A stretch of DNA of 20,394 nt from Monosiga brevicollis MX1 (Eukaryota > Opisthokonta > Choanoflagellata > Craspedida > Salpingoecidae): positions 47,517 through 67,910 of the forward strand of contig NW_001865055.1 of assembly GCF_000002865.3 (NCBI RefSeq), written 5' to 3'. Position 1 is the first letter of the stretch, and each line of letters begins with the position of its first letter. The translations under genes and the position numbers were made by a program. Shown one piece after another: positions 9,370-18,418 of this stretch. Under the pieces are notes generated by a model. That model was not told the DNA's origin. It ran no database searches and saw only the letters and a program-made list of their open reading frames with translations.

Positions 9370-10734
9370 CGGGCCCCCAGATTTCGTCGCAAGCGCAACA
9401 GCACGCAGCTTCCCCCGGAACAACCTTCATGCTGGCTATGCGGGTCGCCCGTCAAGTACGCTGCCACACGGCCGCCACTTCCATGCAATTCCCTGACCGC
9501 CTCTTTCCTTCCTTTTTTTGTCAATTTCTTCCAAGCTTATCCCGATCCCTTGTTCACGTCTTTAGGCAAGGAGTTGTCCTACTTGCGCAACAGTACTGCT
9601 CTTCCGACTTTAAGCATCTTTTTATTAATCGTAAAAAGCGAGCCCTTCTCCTCAACAAAGTCCAAAATATGGGTACAGGTGTGATGATATCTCCGTTTTC
9701 AATGCGCCCTTGATGCCCAATCCTGAAGTTGTCTCGCTCACCCGTGCTCTCCCGGTGTATCAGTTCCCTTCAATCTTCTCAAGCGCATCCCAGATATCAA
9801 TCTCAAAGGTACAGCCTTGGCGCTCCTCACCATCCTGACTGAAATGCATTTTGCTTGTTTTCTGGTTTCCGGTTCTGGTTTCTGGTTTCTGGTTCCTGGT
9901 TTCTTGTTTCCTGTTTTTTTTTTTTTTTTTTGGAGGGGGTTTTTTTTTTGTTTGTTTTTTTGGTTTTTCTCAGCCAAGCCCATTGTCTAGGCCTTCAAGT
10001 CAAGGATGTGCGCCACGCCATGCGTCTATTTACCGAAGCCGGCTCTTACATCCTACCTTCAGTTTCGGGTTGGTGGCATCACAGGCTTTTCTTTTCTTTT
10101 TTTCTTTTTTTTGTCCCTTCATTGATTTTTGTTTTTCGGAACTCGTGCGCTTTCATGTTCGCCTGTTCCCATTTACTTTTAGATGGTCATGAAGCCACGA
10201 TTGGCACCGGGGACGCACGTTTGTGCCTCTCCACTCTCCTCGTCCGAAAAATTGGCGAGGCCGCTGCCAACTCGGCAGTTGAAGCCCATCTGAGCGAGCT
10301 GATTGAGAATCACGAGCTACAGTCACCTTCGATCATGCGCGAAACAGAGTTCTTGGTCCTTGCCGCCGAGCTGATGCACGAGTGGGCTCATGGGACGCTC
10401 AAAGCTAAATCTGCTGCCGTGCGAAAGAGCATGCGAGCTTCGCAGTCTACCCACCCGAGCGCGCTCTTTGGTGGTAACATGCCCAAGCCTGGCAACCTCA
10501 ACCTGAACCACGTTTTCGGAATTGCACCTGCTGGCTTCAGCGCCCCTGCCCCTGCACCCACTCCCAGTGGCCCCACACAACCGCAATTGGTTTGTCAACG
10601 TTGCGATGAAATCGCCTTCCAACGCATTTTGCCGCCGTGCCTCTGCCATTCAATTCATGTTCGTTTTGCTCCTTGCTTGTGTATTCCAGGGTTTTAGTGG
10701 CGACGCTGGAGCTGACAATTGGATGATGTACTAG
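7592..10734 (+). CDS. Unrecognised protein with filamin-type Ig-like domain and coiled coil
   Basis: Reconstructed exons: (5' end uncertain)-7702, 7839-7892, 8029-8104, 8195-8286, 8409-8514, 8605-8687, 8784-8866, 8970-9197, 9381-9455, 9566-9672 (or 9678), 9764-9808, 9991-10068, 10183-10589, 10690-10734. Phases agree; from ATG 7592 this gives 529 aa. An alternative start is ATG 7416 with exons 7416-7503 and 7551-7702. Residues about 45-111 look like a filamin/ABP280 repeat: GQRAKVKIRLDP, then VAFLP, then GPHHLVVAINGTKLP. After it come a Thr-rich stretch encoded by ACC repeats, a basic coiled coil (RKEEKRRLRERIKQRM), a Ser/Pro-rich linker, a helical Ala/Leu-rich region (about 303-445) that I do not recognise, and a Pro-rich tail ending DNWMMY. 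Filamin repeats usually mediate protein-protein contacts in actin or membrane scaffolds; the function here is unknown. The exon at 9381-9455 is the least certain internal call. Confidence 0.6.
9292..9368 (+). repeat. (CT)n microsatellite in intron
   Basis: About 77 bp of CT dinucleotide with one CC interruption near 9335. It fills the 3' half of the intron 9198-9380 of the filamin-domain gene and ends 12 bp before the acceptor, so it probably serves as that intron's polypyrimidine tract. Long Ser-Leu and Arg-Glu open frames across it are artefacts. Confidence 0.95.
9861..9913 (+). repeat. Degenerate 7-bp tandem repeat (TCTGGTT-type) in intron
   Basis: About seven imperfect copies of a TCTGGTT/TCCGGTT-like unit run in tandem in intron 9809-9990. 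They lead into a run of about 18 T, a short G run and another T run ahead of the acceptor at 9989-9990. The unit differs from known telomere units such as TTAGGG. Confidence 0.75.
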
Positions 10735-11099
10735 AGAAACAAGATGCGCTGACCATCCTAAACGACCAAACGTGAATGTGATCCGACCAGACAATTCTTT
10801 TTGTTTTATTTGCCCTGTGTGTTGCACGCCGCCACTTTGTGCCATCCGTGTTCCGTGTTTGCGGCGCCACGGGCAGACAAAATTGGCTGTGGCTGAACGT
10901 GTCCTTTTCAAACTCACTCGTGAATCTTGCGCCCTTCACTCCCTGACCTGCCTTTACCCGCCCTTATCCATGAGTATCTGGCAAATCTTTTTCATGTAAC
11001 CCACACGAGGAGGGGTTTTTTTCTTGTTGCAGATGAAGTTATTTTGAGTAATTTTGTGTTCACTGCAATTAAATGAGCTCGATGAAAACCTGTACCACC
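10735..11099. other. Convergent 3' intergenic region
   Basis: 365 bp between two facing stop codons. No open frame resembles a protein. It holds the 3' ends of both neighbouring genes; an ATTAAA variant polyadenylation motif near 11078 is the only signal seen, so the 3' UTRs may overlap. Confidence 0.5.
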
Positions 11100-14000
11100 T
11101 CATGTCCGCATTGCTCCTTGGGCAGCGACGTGCTGCATGTACGGATCATCGTCATCCCAGCTGGCAAACAGCGGTGCGTCGGCCAGAGAGCTTTCATCGA
11201 CGTCTGTTGCGTATGCAGGTGGTCTTTCGCTCCGACTGAGATCTGGCAGCATGGGATCCACAAGACTGTTGGCTGACCCCACACCATCCGAACGTGGTGC
11301 TCCATGGCGGTCTTGCGTCGCTGCAAACCGTGAAACACTCGTCTGTGGTCCCGAGCGGGGCTGGTTGTCACTTGTCCCGCGATGGTTCACGTCAATCAGC
11401 TCCAAGTACCGAGCTTCAATCTCCGTGTCAGTGCGGCCTGGCAGCTCAGCCGCCATGTCAAGCCAGGTAATGTCATATTGACCTATACGCAAGAGGAATC
11501 GTCCATGACCCGAAATATGTCAGCCAAAGGCATCCACACACAAGCCCATCGATCAACCCCCTTTGGGGTGGCAAGGGCACCTACGAGCAAGCTGCATGAT
11601 TGCATCATCTTCCTCGCGAGTCCACGGGTAGAGCTCCGATGGTAAAATTTGATCCGTATCCTGCTTCCCCATCACATAACCACATAAGCATGAAATGAGG
11701 GACCAGCAGGAATCATGAGGAGCGACAATAAAGTTGTGGCACCCACGTCGGCTCCAAACCACTGGTGTAGCTCGTGCTCAACGGACGCATCGCGAACTGA
11801 TCGCACGCCATGCTCGCCCAAAAAATGAGAAATGGTCTCGCGCGTCACGTGAATCTATCCCATCGTCGATTGACCCAGCCGCAGCGTCAGTGTCGTCCGT
11901 CGTGCCGCTCTTCAATGCCAGAGTGCATCGGGGCGTACCGCAACATGTTTCTGTCCTTGGGCCATCTCCATGTCGCGACGAGACGCCGCAAGCTCGTCGC
12001 GTGCGAGTGCGAGCAGGAGCTCGACCTCCTTGAGCGCTTCGTCCTTGAGTTTCAATTCCCGCTAACATCCACAGGAGTCATGAGCGATAAGGTAAGTGCT
12101 GTCAAGGGATTGGAATCAGTAATATCAGAACCAACCTGCAAGTTGTTCGCCAACCCTGCTTGGAGTTGCCCAGCATCCATTGCAGCATTAGCTTGTACAA
12201 GGGCGCGTAGCTCCTCGTTCTAATTGAAACCCGCACAGCAGATCTCATGATAAAGGGACGCGAAAAAAAAAACACTTGCAATAATTTCAGCCAAGGCTGC
12301 CAATACCTCTGCTGCTAGCTGTCGGCGCCGGGCGGCCTCCGTTTCCAGCTGGGCCAACAGCCTGGGATCAGTGGCTCGATTTATTCGCTCGCGCTCCAGC
12401 TCTAACAGCAGTAACCCACGGCCAGATTTATTCAAGGTGAACAACTACCAGGTACCCTCACTCAATCTTGTTGGCAATTTTGCGGAATGCACCTCGGCGA
12501 GCGTCGTTCAGATCCTGCTCAAGCTTGTCCAACATGCGATGCAAAGCATAAACCGCCTCGCGCCACCCGGCCTAATCATGCAAACCACGCCATCATACAC
12601 AAAGGTCGAAAACCGAGGCTGCATGGTGATTCAGGAGAGCCCAGATCCCAACCTTCTCACGTGGCGTCATGGAAAGATCGTCATTTTCGCTGGGCACGCG
12701 AATGCCGCGCTCCCGCAAGCGTTCTTCGATATCGGCATTGCGTGCTGCCGAGAAGTCGCACACCATGAGGGCTGACGTTACAACTCGGCACGGTATTCCG
12801 AGGAGATAAAATGGTCGTACTTGTGCCCAGCTGACTCAGGCGCCGTTCAGATTGGAGCGGCGAGGCCGCAGAGCCTTGTGGAAATGATGATTCCGCCTGC
12901 TTCAACTCCTGAGATAAAAATCGACGTGGTATCGTAAGATGGCCTGCTTAACCTGGAGCAGATTCCAATTGCAAAGTACGCTACACGATGGTAGATTTGC
13001 CGTCGGGCTAACCGCTTGAAGGCGCGCAATTTCAGCCTCGTGCGAAGCCAGTAGCGCACCGACTCGGTCGAGCTAATGACATCACGCAGTGCGGAATATG
13101 GTCAAGCCACCATGACGTTGATTGCCACCTTGCACTTTCAACTGCTCGCGATCCGCTAGAACATGAGCAAACCTCTTCTCGCTCGCTCTTTGAGCCGCGT
13201 TGAAGTCGCGCCACCGAGGCCTCGGCTGTTGCAGCACGTTCCTCCTATCGGCGATGTCCACATAATTTCGCCAGGTCTGGGCCACAGAGAGCTGATGCGA
13301 GTGCAAGGATGCGGACCTACAGCCTCTTTTAAGCGGCGCCGGGTGTCTGCCAGAGCTGCCTCCAGCTGTCACAATGATGTGCAGGAATGAGCTAGACGTA
13401 ACGAGCATACTCAAAGCAGATATGCCAAGAGGGCTCACTCATACTTGGGCATTTAGTGTTTCGGCATGCTGTACGCGCTCATCCATGGCTTTGAGCTGAT
13501 CTCTGCAACATCCGATTTACATTGAATCCATCGACAGGTGCCAACGCGACGGGGCGCCATGGAACAACGATCGTACTGCAAACGCTCCATAATAGCCTCT
13601 GCCTCAGGTCCAGGCACTGTCGACGATTCTGGTTCAAAAACTGGTCCGCCACCAGCGGCTTGTGCCAGCTCATCGGCAAGGCTCATCTGAAACGTGACCA
13701 CGAGATGTCAAACAACAAGTGTGGGCGAGGATTTTGTCTGGAAGAAAATCATGCGATATTGACATTCGTACATGACGGTGTGGCATGGGAGTTTTGTGCA
13801 AATCTTCAGAGATGGGCCGGCTTGCCCCCCCTCCACGGGTCTGCAGCTCAGCCAGCCGATGCTCAAGCGTGCGAACCTGTCCTCAGCACCATTGAGACGC
13901 ATAAGTCAAGTCTTTTGAACGCGCCCTACCCGACAAGCCGGCATTACCTGTTGTCGCAAGTCACGATTGTGAGCGTCAAGTTGCCGGGCATTGAGCGCCT

Positions 14001-15713
14001 CGTCAGACAGTTGCTTGGTACGCAGGCTTAGAGCTCTGGTAAGGGGGCCGATGATGGCCGCGCGCGTCACGTGAGCATCTGGCGCAAATGGTGGTTGCGA
14101 ATTTGGTCAGAGAGCAATGGGAACACATACGCCAGCTCAGCGTCCTTGGCACGGAGTTGCGCGCGGGTGCGAGCCAGCTGAGACTCCGCCTTCTCTTGCT
14201 GACTTTGGCGAGCTTCTGCTGACTCGCGTATAGTCTGCATTCAGCAAGGGGGTGAGGAGAGGACAGCCGTCGCACTAGCTGGTGTGAGAATATAAGATAA
14301 GAAAGACCACGCACTTGTTGAAGACGAGCCACTTCGGCCTGGGCAGATGTCAATTGCGATTGCAGATCCTTCTCTTGGCGCTTGTCACGGCCACGTTGCG
14401 AAAGACGGCGTTGCAAGGACTGTACTTCTGCTTCAGACTGATTAACTTGGTTTTGCAGCCGCCGAACCTCAGCCTTGAGACGTACAGTGGCTTGCTGCGC
14501 TTCGGTGAGCTCGGCGTCGGCTTCAGTACGCACCCCCTATCAGAGAAGAGGAAAGGTCATGACCGACAGGTGTGCATGTGTGCGCAAAGCGGAAGAGCAT
14601 GATCTGTCATAGACTATTGCAGATACCTCAGCAAAAGCGGAGTTGCGTGCAAGGGTGGTTTTGTGCTGCTCCTTTTCTTGTTCAAACCGATTTTTCAAAC
14701 TGCTCAATTCGTCTTGCATGCGCTCTTTCTCGCCAGCGGTGACCAGCATCACATCCATGGTGGCCGCCAGCACTACAGGCAAGGAGGGCATAATGAAGCT
14801 GGTCCGCCCCAAGAAACTTGCTTTCAGCACGGCAGGCAAGGTCAGGCTTACTCGCATGTGCCAGGCGAGAGGAAGCAAGTGGAACCATGCCTTGTGCTCC
14901 ATCGTGACCCTGCAAAAGTACGCGCCACAAAAAAAACAGAAACCAAAAAATAAAGAAAAAATGAATCACATAATCAAAGGAATTGATTGGAAGAATGAGA
15001 CAAATGGCGCCTGTCTCGCCGCTAGAAAATGGTGCAGTGTTCCCGGCCACGGCCTGAAAGATAAGCATCAAGAATCACCTGCTCGAGAAGATCTGCCAAA
15101 TCTTGAACGTCAAGACGCTGCTTGGGACTCAACCCCAGGTGCTGAAGAAATCGCTCAGTAAACAGAGGCTAAATGACGAGGAAAGATGTTGCCGCAAGGA
15201 TGATTGACAAGCAGAAAAAAATTGGAGTACGACAAAGGTGCGCAACCCAACAGAACAGGAAGGCGCCGCACCCCGGAGTAGAGCTGCGCAATGTGTTGTC
15301 GACGGCCGCTTGAATCCCGTGGGCTCCCTAGGTGCGCGCTGAAGCATCACAAGTTGATGGATGAGCTGGATGCATGCACGCAAGCAACGTCCGAGGTTTT
15401 GACGGCGACGACGGCAAGCCGTCCCGGCGAGACCCCCCCTCTCCCCCCGCCGGCATGAGAAGGGCAGTTTTGCGGCATACTAGGTTGTGAATAGACTGTC
15501 TTGCACCAAGGGAGTCAGGTCTTCCGGGCTTATGAACCCGTCCCCATCCTCGTCGAGGGCGTCAAACACCTGCGTGCCGCAGCGATTGGGCACGAAATCG
15601 CGGGTGTTGAGCCGGAAGCGCAGACACTGGGAACAGCAAGGGCATCCTCTCAGGCTTGACCTGTTCAGGCAAACAGGAATACAAACACCTACCTCCTGCA
15701 ACGAGCGCGCCAT
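11100..15713 (-). CDS. EF-hand / coiled-coil / C-terminal Myb(SANT)-like protein
   Basis: Twenty-three small exons on the minus strand: 15713-15693, 15626-15507, 15168-15079, 14909-14852, 14772-14627, 14536-14315, 14234-14131, 14035-13948, 13876-13772, 13686-13577, 13502-13445, 13365-13321, 13244-13173, 13072-13013, 12908-12821, 12744 (or 12771)-12653, 12571-12493, 12401-12307, 12219-12136, 12061-11939, 11854-11747, 11660-11585, 11482-11100. Every phase fits; 808 aa. A canonical EF-hand loop, DEDGDGFISPED, lies at residues 32-43, with a possible degenerate partner in exon 3 (LGLSPKQRLDVQDL). From about 110 to 620 the protein is mostly Glu/Gln/Arg/Leu coiled coil. Residues about 667-712 form a Myb/SANT-like domain: PWTREEDDAI, then ITWLDMAAELPGRT, then ARYLEL, with the spaced aromatics W669, W688 and Y707. 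The tail is acidic and Ser-rich. I know no family with this order of domains. A calcium-binding centrosomal or DNA/chromatin-linked scaffold is possible, but the function is open. The first exon codes only seven residues, so an earlier start is possible. Confidence 0.75.
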
Positions 15714-15960
15714 CGTACACTCGTCCAACGACCACCACGCTTCCCTCAAATCCGGAAAGAAAAAAAAAATCAAAAAACGTTCAAAAATAAAAAAATACGT
15801 GTAAAGTAAAATTTACAACTGGGAAGGAGCAAGGGTCCTACTCGCTCCGTGCTTGCTTGCTTGCAAAAAAAAACGGGCATGGCAGGCACCGATGGCAAAA
15901 AGCGCTGGGAGGCTCGTCGTGAAGCATTTCGGTCCGAAAACTTGGTTGCTATTCGCCGGG
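15714..15960. promoter_or_regulatory. Short divergent promoter region
   Basis: 247 bp separate the start codons of the EF-hand/Myb-like gene (-) and the DxD gene (+). It includes an A-rich stretch at 15758-15800 and GCTTGCTTGCTTGC at about 15851-15864. ATG codons at 15853 and 15889 are in frame with the plus-strand gene, but the paralogue has no matching extension, so 15961 is preferred as the start. Confidence 0.5.
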
Positions 15961-17349
15961 ATGGGTGAGCGGCTGGCGCGCGCAGCGGTTGCTTTGCTCG
16001 CGGTCGCGACATCGTGCAGCTCGGTCGATCATGTTCAGGCAGGCCCTGCTCGAAACAAGACCGTGGCGACTGAAGGGGCGGGCCAGACATCCATCGCCGC
16101 ACCCTTGAAAAACGCCTTTGGTGGGCAAGGCTTCCCCCCACCGTTTGCCATTCTGCCGTCGGGTGAGGTCACGGAGAACCTAGCCGAGCTGGGCGATGTC
16201 GCCGAGGCCATGAAGGTCGACGAAACAGAAGCAAACCAGCGTAACAGGTTCTCAGGGTGGCCGGGCCCCTTCTGGCTGGTCAACACGTTCATGTACGAGG
16301 GATGGCTGTCAACGATGCGCTATGTCAAGCACAAGCCCACCAACCGCTGTGCCGTCATCTGGACCGTGGGCATGCTGGCCAAATCCGTTAAGAGCGCAAA
16401 AATCGACTTTGAGCGGTACAGCAAGTATCTAGCTGCCATTATCACTGCTCGCGATGCTGCTGCACATCGGGCCAGTACGGGCCTCGACCTTGCCAACGTG
16501 ACGCATGGGCGCTGCGACCCAACCCGAGTCAACTACATGCTGACCATGGACGATATCATGTGGGAGCACCTGACAGCCGAGGGCAAGGCGACGGTGCTGG
16601 ACCGTTTTGACACGGTGGTCACGTCCACCCCGTTTGATGTTTTGATGAAGACTGTCCCCCCCTTTGTTCTTCACATGCAAAACGACCCAACGCTCGGCAT
16701 CCATCGTCTGTTGGCGTTGATTGGGGCGCCCTACCCACGTGTGATGGCGCTGGACACGGACAACGTGGCGTGCCGTGTTGGGTGGGAGCTGGCGTTTGGG
16801 CTGCTAAAGGAGTATGACATTGTCACGGTCAAGGGCCCGATTCCTTTTGGAGGCAGCTGTCATAAGCGCGAGACGCCCTTCCCACCTATTCGGCTTGACA
16901 AGGGAAAATCCGTACTGGACTACGAGCATTACGAGGAGGTCAACATTGGGACATGGGCCATCGACTATCACAATCCTCATACACGGCAGCTTATGTTGGC
17001 CGCGCTGGACGCATGGGTGAGCCTAACCTTGATGGTCTCTGGACCAAACTACAATCGAGTTCGCGATGGCTGTCTGCAAGGCGATCAGCTAGCGTATCGA
17101 ATTGCCATGTACGCGATGCAGCGGCGACTGGACATTTTCAAGGATATTTCGACGGCCCACAGCCGTCTGCAATGTCGTACCGGTATGATTGGATACCAAT
17201 GCACACATTTTCATACGTCACATCGTCTACCAGCCGTGAATATGTCGCTGAGCGTGTGCAGCGCTAAACAGCCCAAGAATGTGCCCAATCACCACACCGT
17301 CCCAGAGGCCGACTCGCACATTCACTTTTCGTACGGTACACTATGGTAA
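15961..17349 (+). CDS. Secreted/Golgi DxD protein, putative glycosyltransferase, copy 1
   Basis: A single intronless frame of 462 aa. The start at 15961 (MGERLARAAVALLAVAT) is chosen because the paralogue begins the same way; an in-frame ATG at 15853 would add 36 residues with no counterpart. Residues 1-26 look like a signal peptide or signal anchor, implying the secretory pathway. Key segment: VMALDTDNV with DTD at residues 265-267, then FGGSC, then NIGTWAIDYHNPHTRQLMLA, then GDQLAYRIAMYAM. This order (DxD, an N-[IS]-G strand, then a DQ motif) recalls GT-A fold nucleotide-diphospho-sugar transferases of the GT8/GT77 type; I cannot fix the family or the sugar. Possible N-glycosylation sites include NKT, NVT and NMS. 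Conserved cysteines are spread through the C-terminal half. The lack of introns contrasts with its neighbours. Confidence 0.8.
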   Translation: MGERLARAAVALLAVATSCSSVDHVQAGPARNKTVATEGAGQTSIAAPLKNAFGGQGFPPPFAILPSGEVTENLAELGDVAEAMKVDETEANQRNRFSGWPGPFWLVNTFMYEGWLSTMRYVKHKPTNRCAVIWTVGMLAKSVKSAKIDFERYSKYLAAIITARDAAAHRASTGLDLANVTHGRCDPTRVNYMLTMDDIMWEHLTAEGKATVLDRFDTVVTSTPFDVLMKTVPPFVLHMQNDPTLGIHRLLALIGAPYPRVMALDTDNVACRVGWELAFGLLKEYDIVTVKGPIPFGGSCHKRETPFPPIRLDKGKSVLDYEHYEEVNIGTWAIDYHNPHTRQLMLAALDAWVSLTLMVSGPNYNRVRDGCLQGDQLAYRIAMYAMQRRLDIFKDISTAHSRLQCRTGMIGYQCTHFHTSHRLPAVNMSLSVCSAKQPKNVPNHHTVPEADSHIHFSYGTLW

Positions 17350-17359
17350 ATTTTAAGGA
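15961..17359 (+). repeat. Arm 1 of large inverted gene duplication
   Basis: Pairs with 18409-19804 in opposite orientation. Nucleotide similarity is high from the shared start codon to 10 bp past the stop (TGGTAAATTTTAAGGA in both) and then stops abruptly. Upstream of the ATG only short scattered matches remain. Confidence 0.85.
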
Positions 17360-18418
17360 GGAAGCAAGAACATGACGCTACAGTAGCTTAGTAGCTTGGC
17401 ATGTCGCTCTGTCTTGATGGCGCTGAAGCCTTTCCTCTTTTCGGTGTATGATTGTCGTCGTATGTACGCTACTAGCAGCCTACGATGCGGCAGGTGATAT
17501 GCACCCATTTGCATTCTGTCTGTGTGCGCCATGCGCCGCGTCTTTTTCTTTGCCTCATGCGTATCGAAACACTTGATTCAAATTTTACATGAAACGGATC
17601 GATGAATGTCTTCAATGAATTTCGGCTCTGTCTCTGTCCTGTCTCATTGTCACTCAAAATCATGTCTGCTTGGCACGGTGTCAATGCGACAGTGTCCTGG
17701 GCGGTCGAACGTAACGCTTGCGTCACGAACACAGTGTCACTCGCTCCGGCTGGGCTGGCACAAAGTTTTTTTCGTTTTTGTTGACCGTTGACGGCAGTTG
17801 GTCCAAAATATGGCGCAAGCATTGCATCGTAAACCCGTGCCCATCGATGAAGCACGGTTCAACAAATGGCTGCAAATGGGTGGTGAATAGCTCGTTGAAT
17901 TTGAATGATTATCACCGGCCAGAAACTCGAGACGGGAGTGGTCGCAGGCTTTATGGTGTGTGGAGGTCAATGTTGAGCTGCAAGGAAGCGCGTCAGTGTG
18001 GAGGAATCGGAAACGTTTTTGAAAAAGGACTAGAAGCGTCCGTGGGGACAGAGCAAGAGCCTTGAAATTGTCTGGTCAATTGAAAACGGATGCGGTCAGT
18101 CAGCATTCACAGTGACCACCAGATGTACGGTTAAAATGGCTGCCGAGTGGCTCCGTCCCAAGAAAGGGAAACAGCGACTAGTGCCTCAGAACAGGTATTG
18201 GAACAGGAAGAGGCAGCGGTGATAACAAGTGGGCACACATAAGCAATCTGCCAGGACATTGCAAGGTACGCAAAGCACGTCATGTTCAATCATTGACCTT
18301 CATCAGGAAGGAACTCGCTTCAATAGCATGTGGATGCGCGCGAAAGCAACAAAGGTGTTCAAAAACGTCGCGACGAGGATTTGACACCAAATGGAAAAAT
18401 TAACAGTATCCTTAAAAT
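17350..18418. other. Spacer between tail-to-tail paralogues
   Basis: 1069 bp with no supported gene. Short open frames here have no recognisable domain and no splice-phase partners. Only the first 10 bp on each side (ATTTTAAGGA read from each gene) are shared between the two copies. No inverted-repeat arm, target-site duplication or tRNA was seen within it. Confidence 0.6.

Noticed and set aside
8929-9713. Several frames with long Ser-Leu or Arg-Glu dipeptide runs
   Set aside because: They arise from reading the intronic CT repeat in different frames and do not fit the flanking splice phases.
12371-12775. 134-codon plus-strand frame inside the EF-hand/Myb-like gene
   Set aside because: Antisense to exons and introns that fit the minus-strand gene exactly; no recognisable features.
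15853-15960. N-terminal extension of copy 1 from ATG 15853
   Set aside because: The extension has no counterpart in copy 2, whereas both share a signal-like N-terminus beginning at 15961 and 19804.
15803-17359. TAAAATTTAC near 15803 and GTAAATTTTA at 17346 as possible terminal inverted repeats of an element around copy 1
   Set aside because: Only about 10 A/T-rich bases, no target-site duplication, and the second copy lacks an equivalent upstream motif.
17718-18065. 115-codon plus-strand frame in the spacer between the paralogues
   Set aside because: No similarity to the neighbouring genes, no domain and no splice partners; likely chance.
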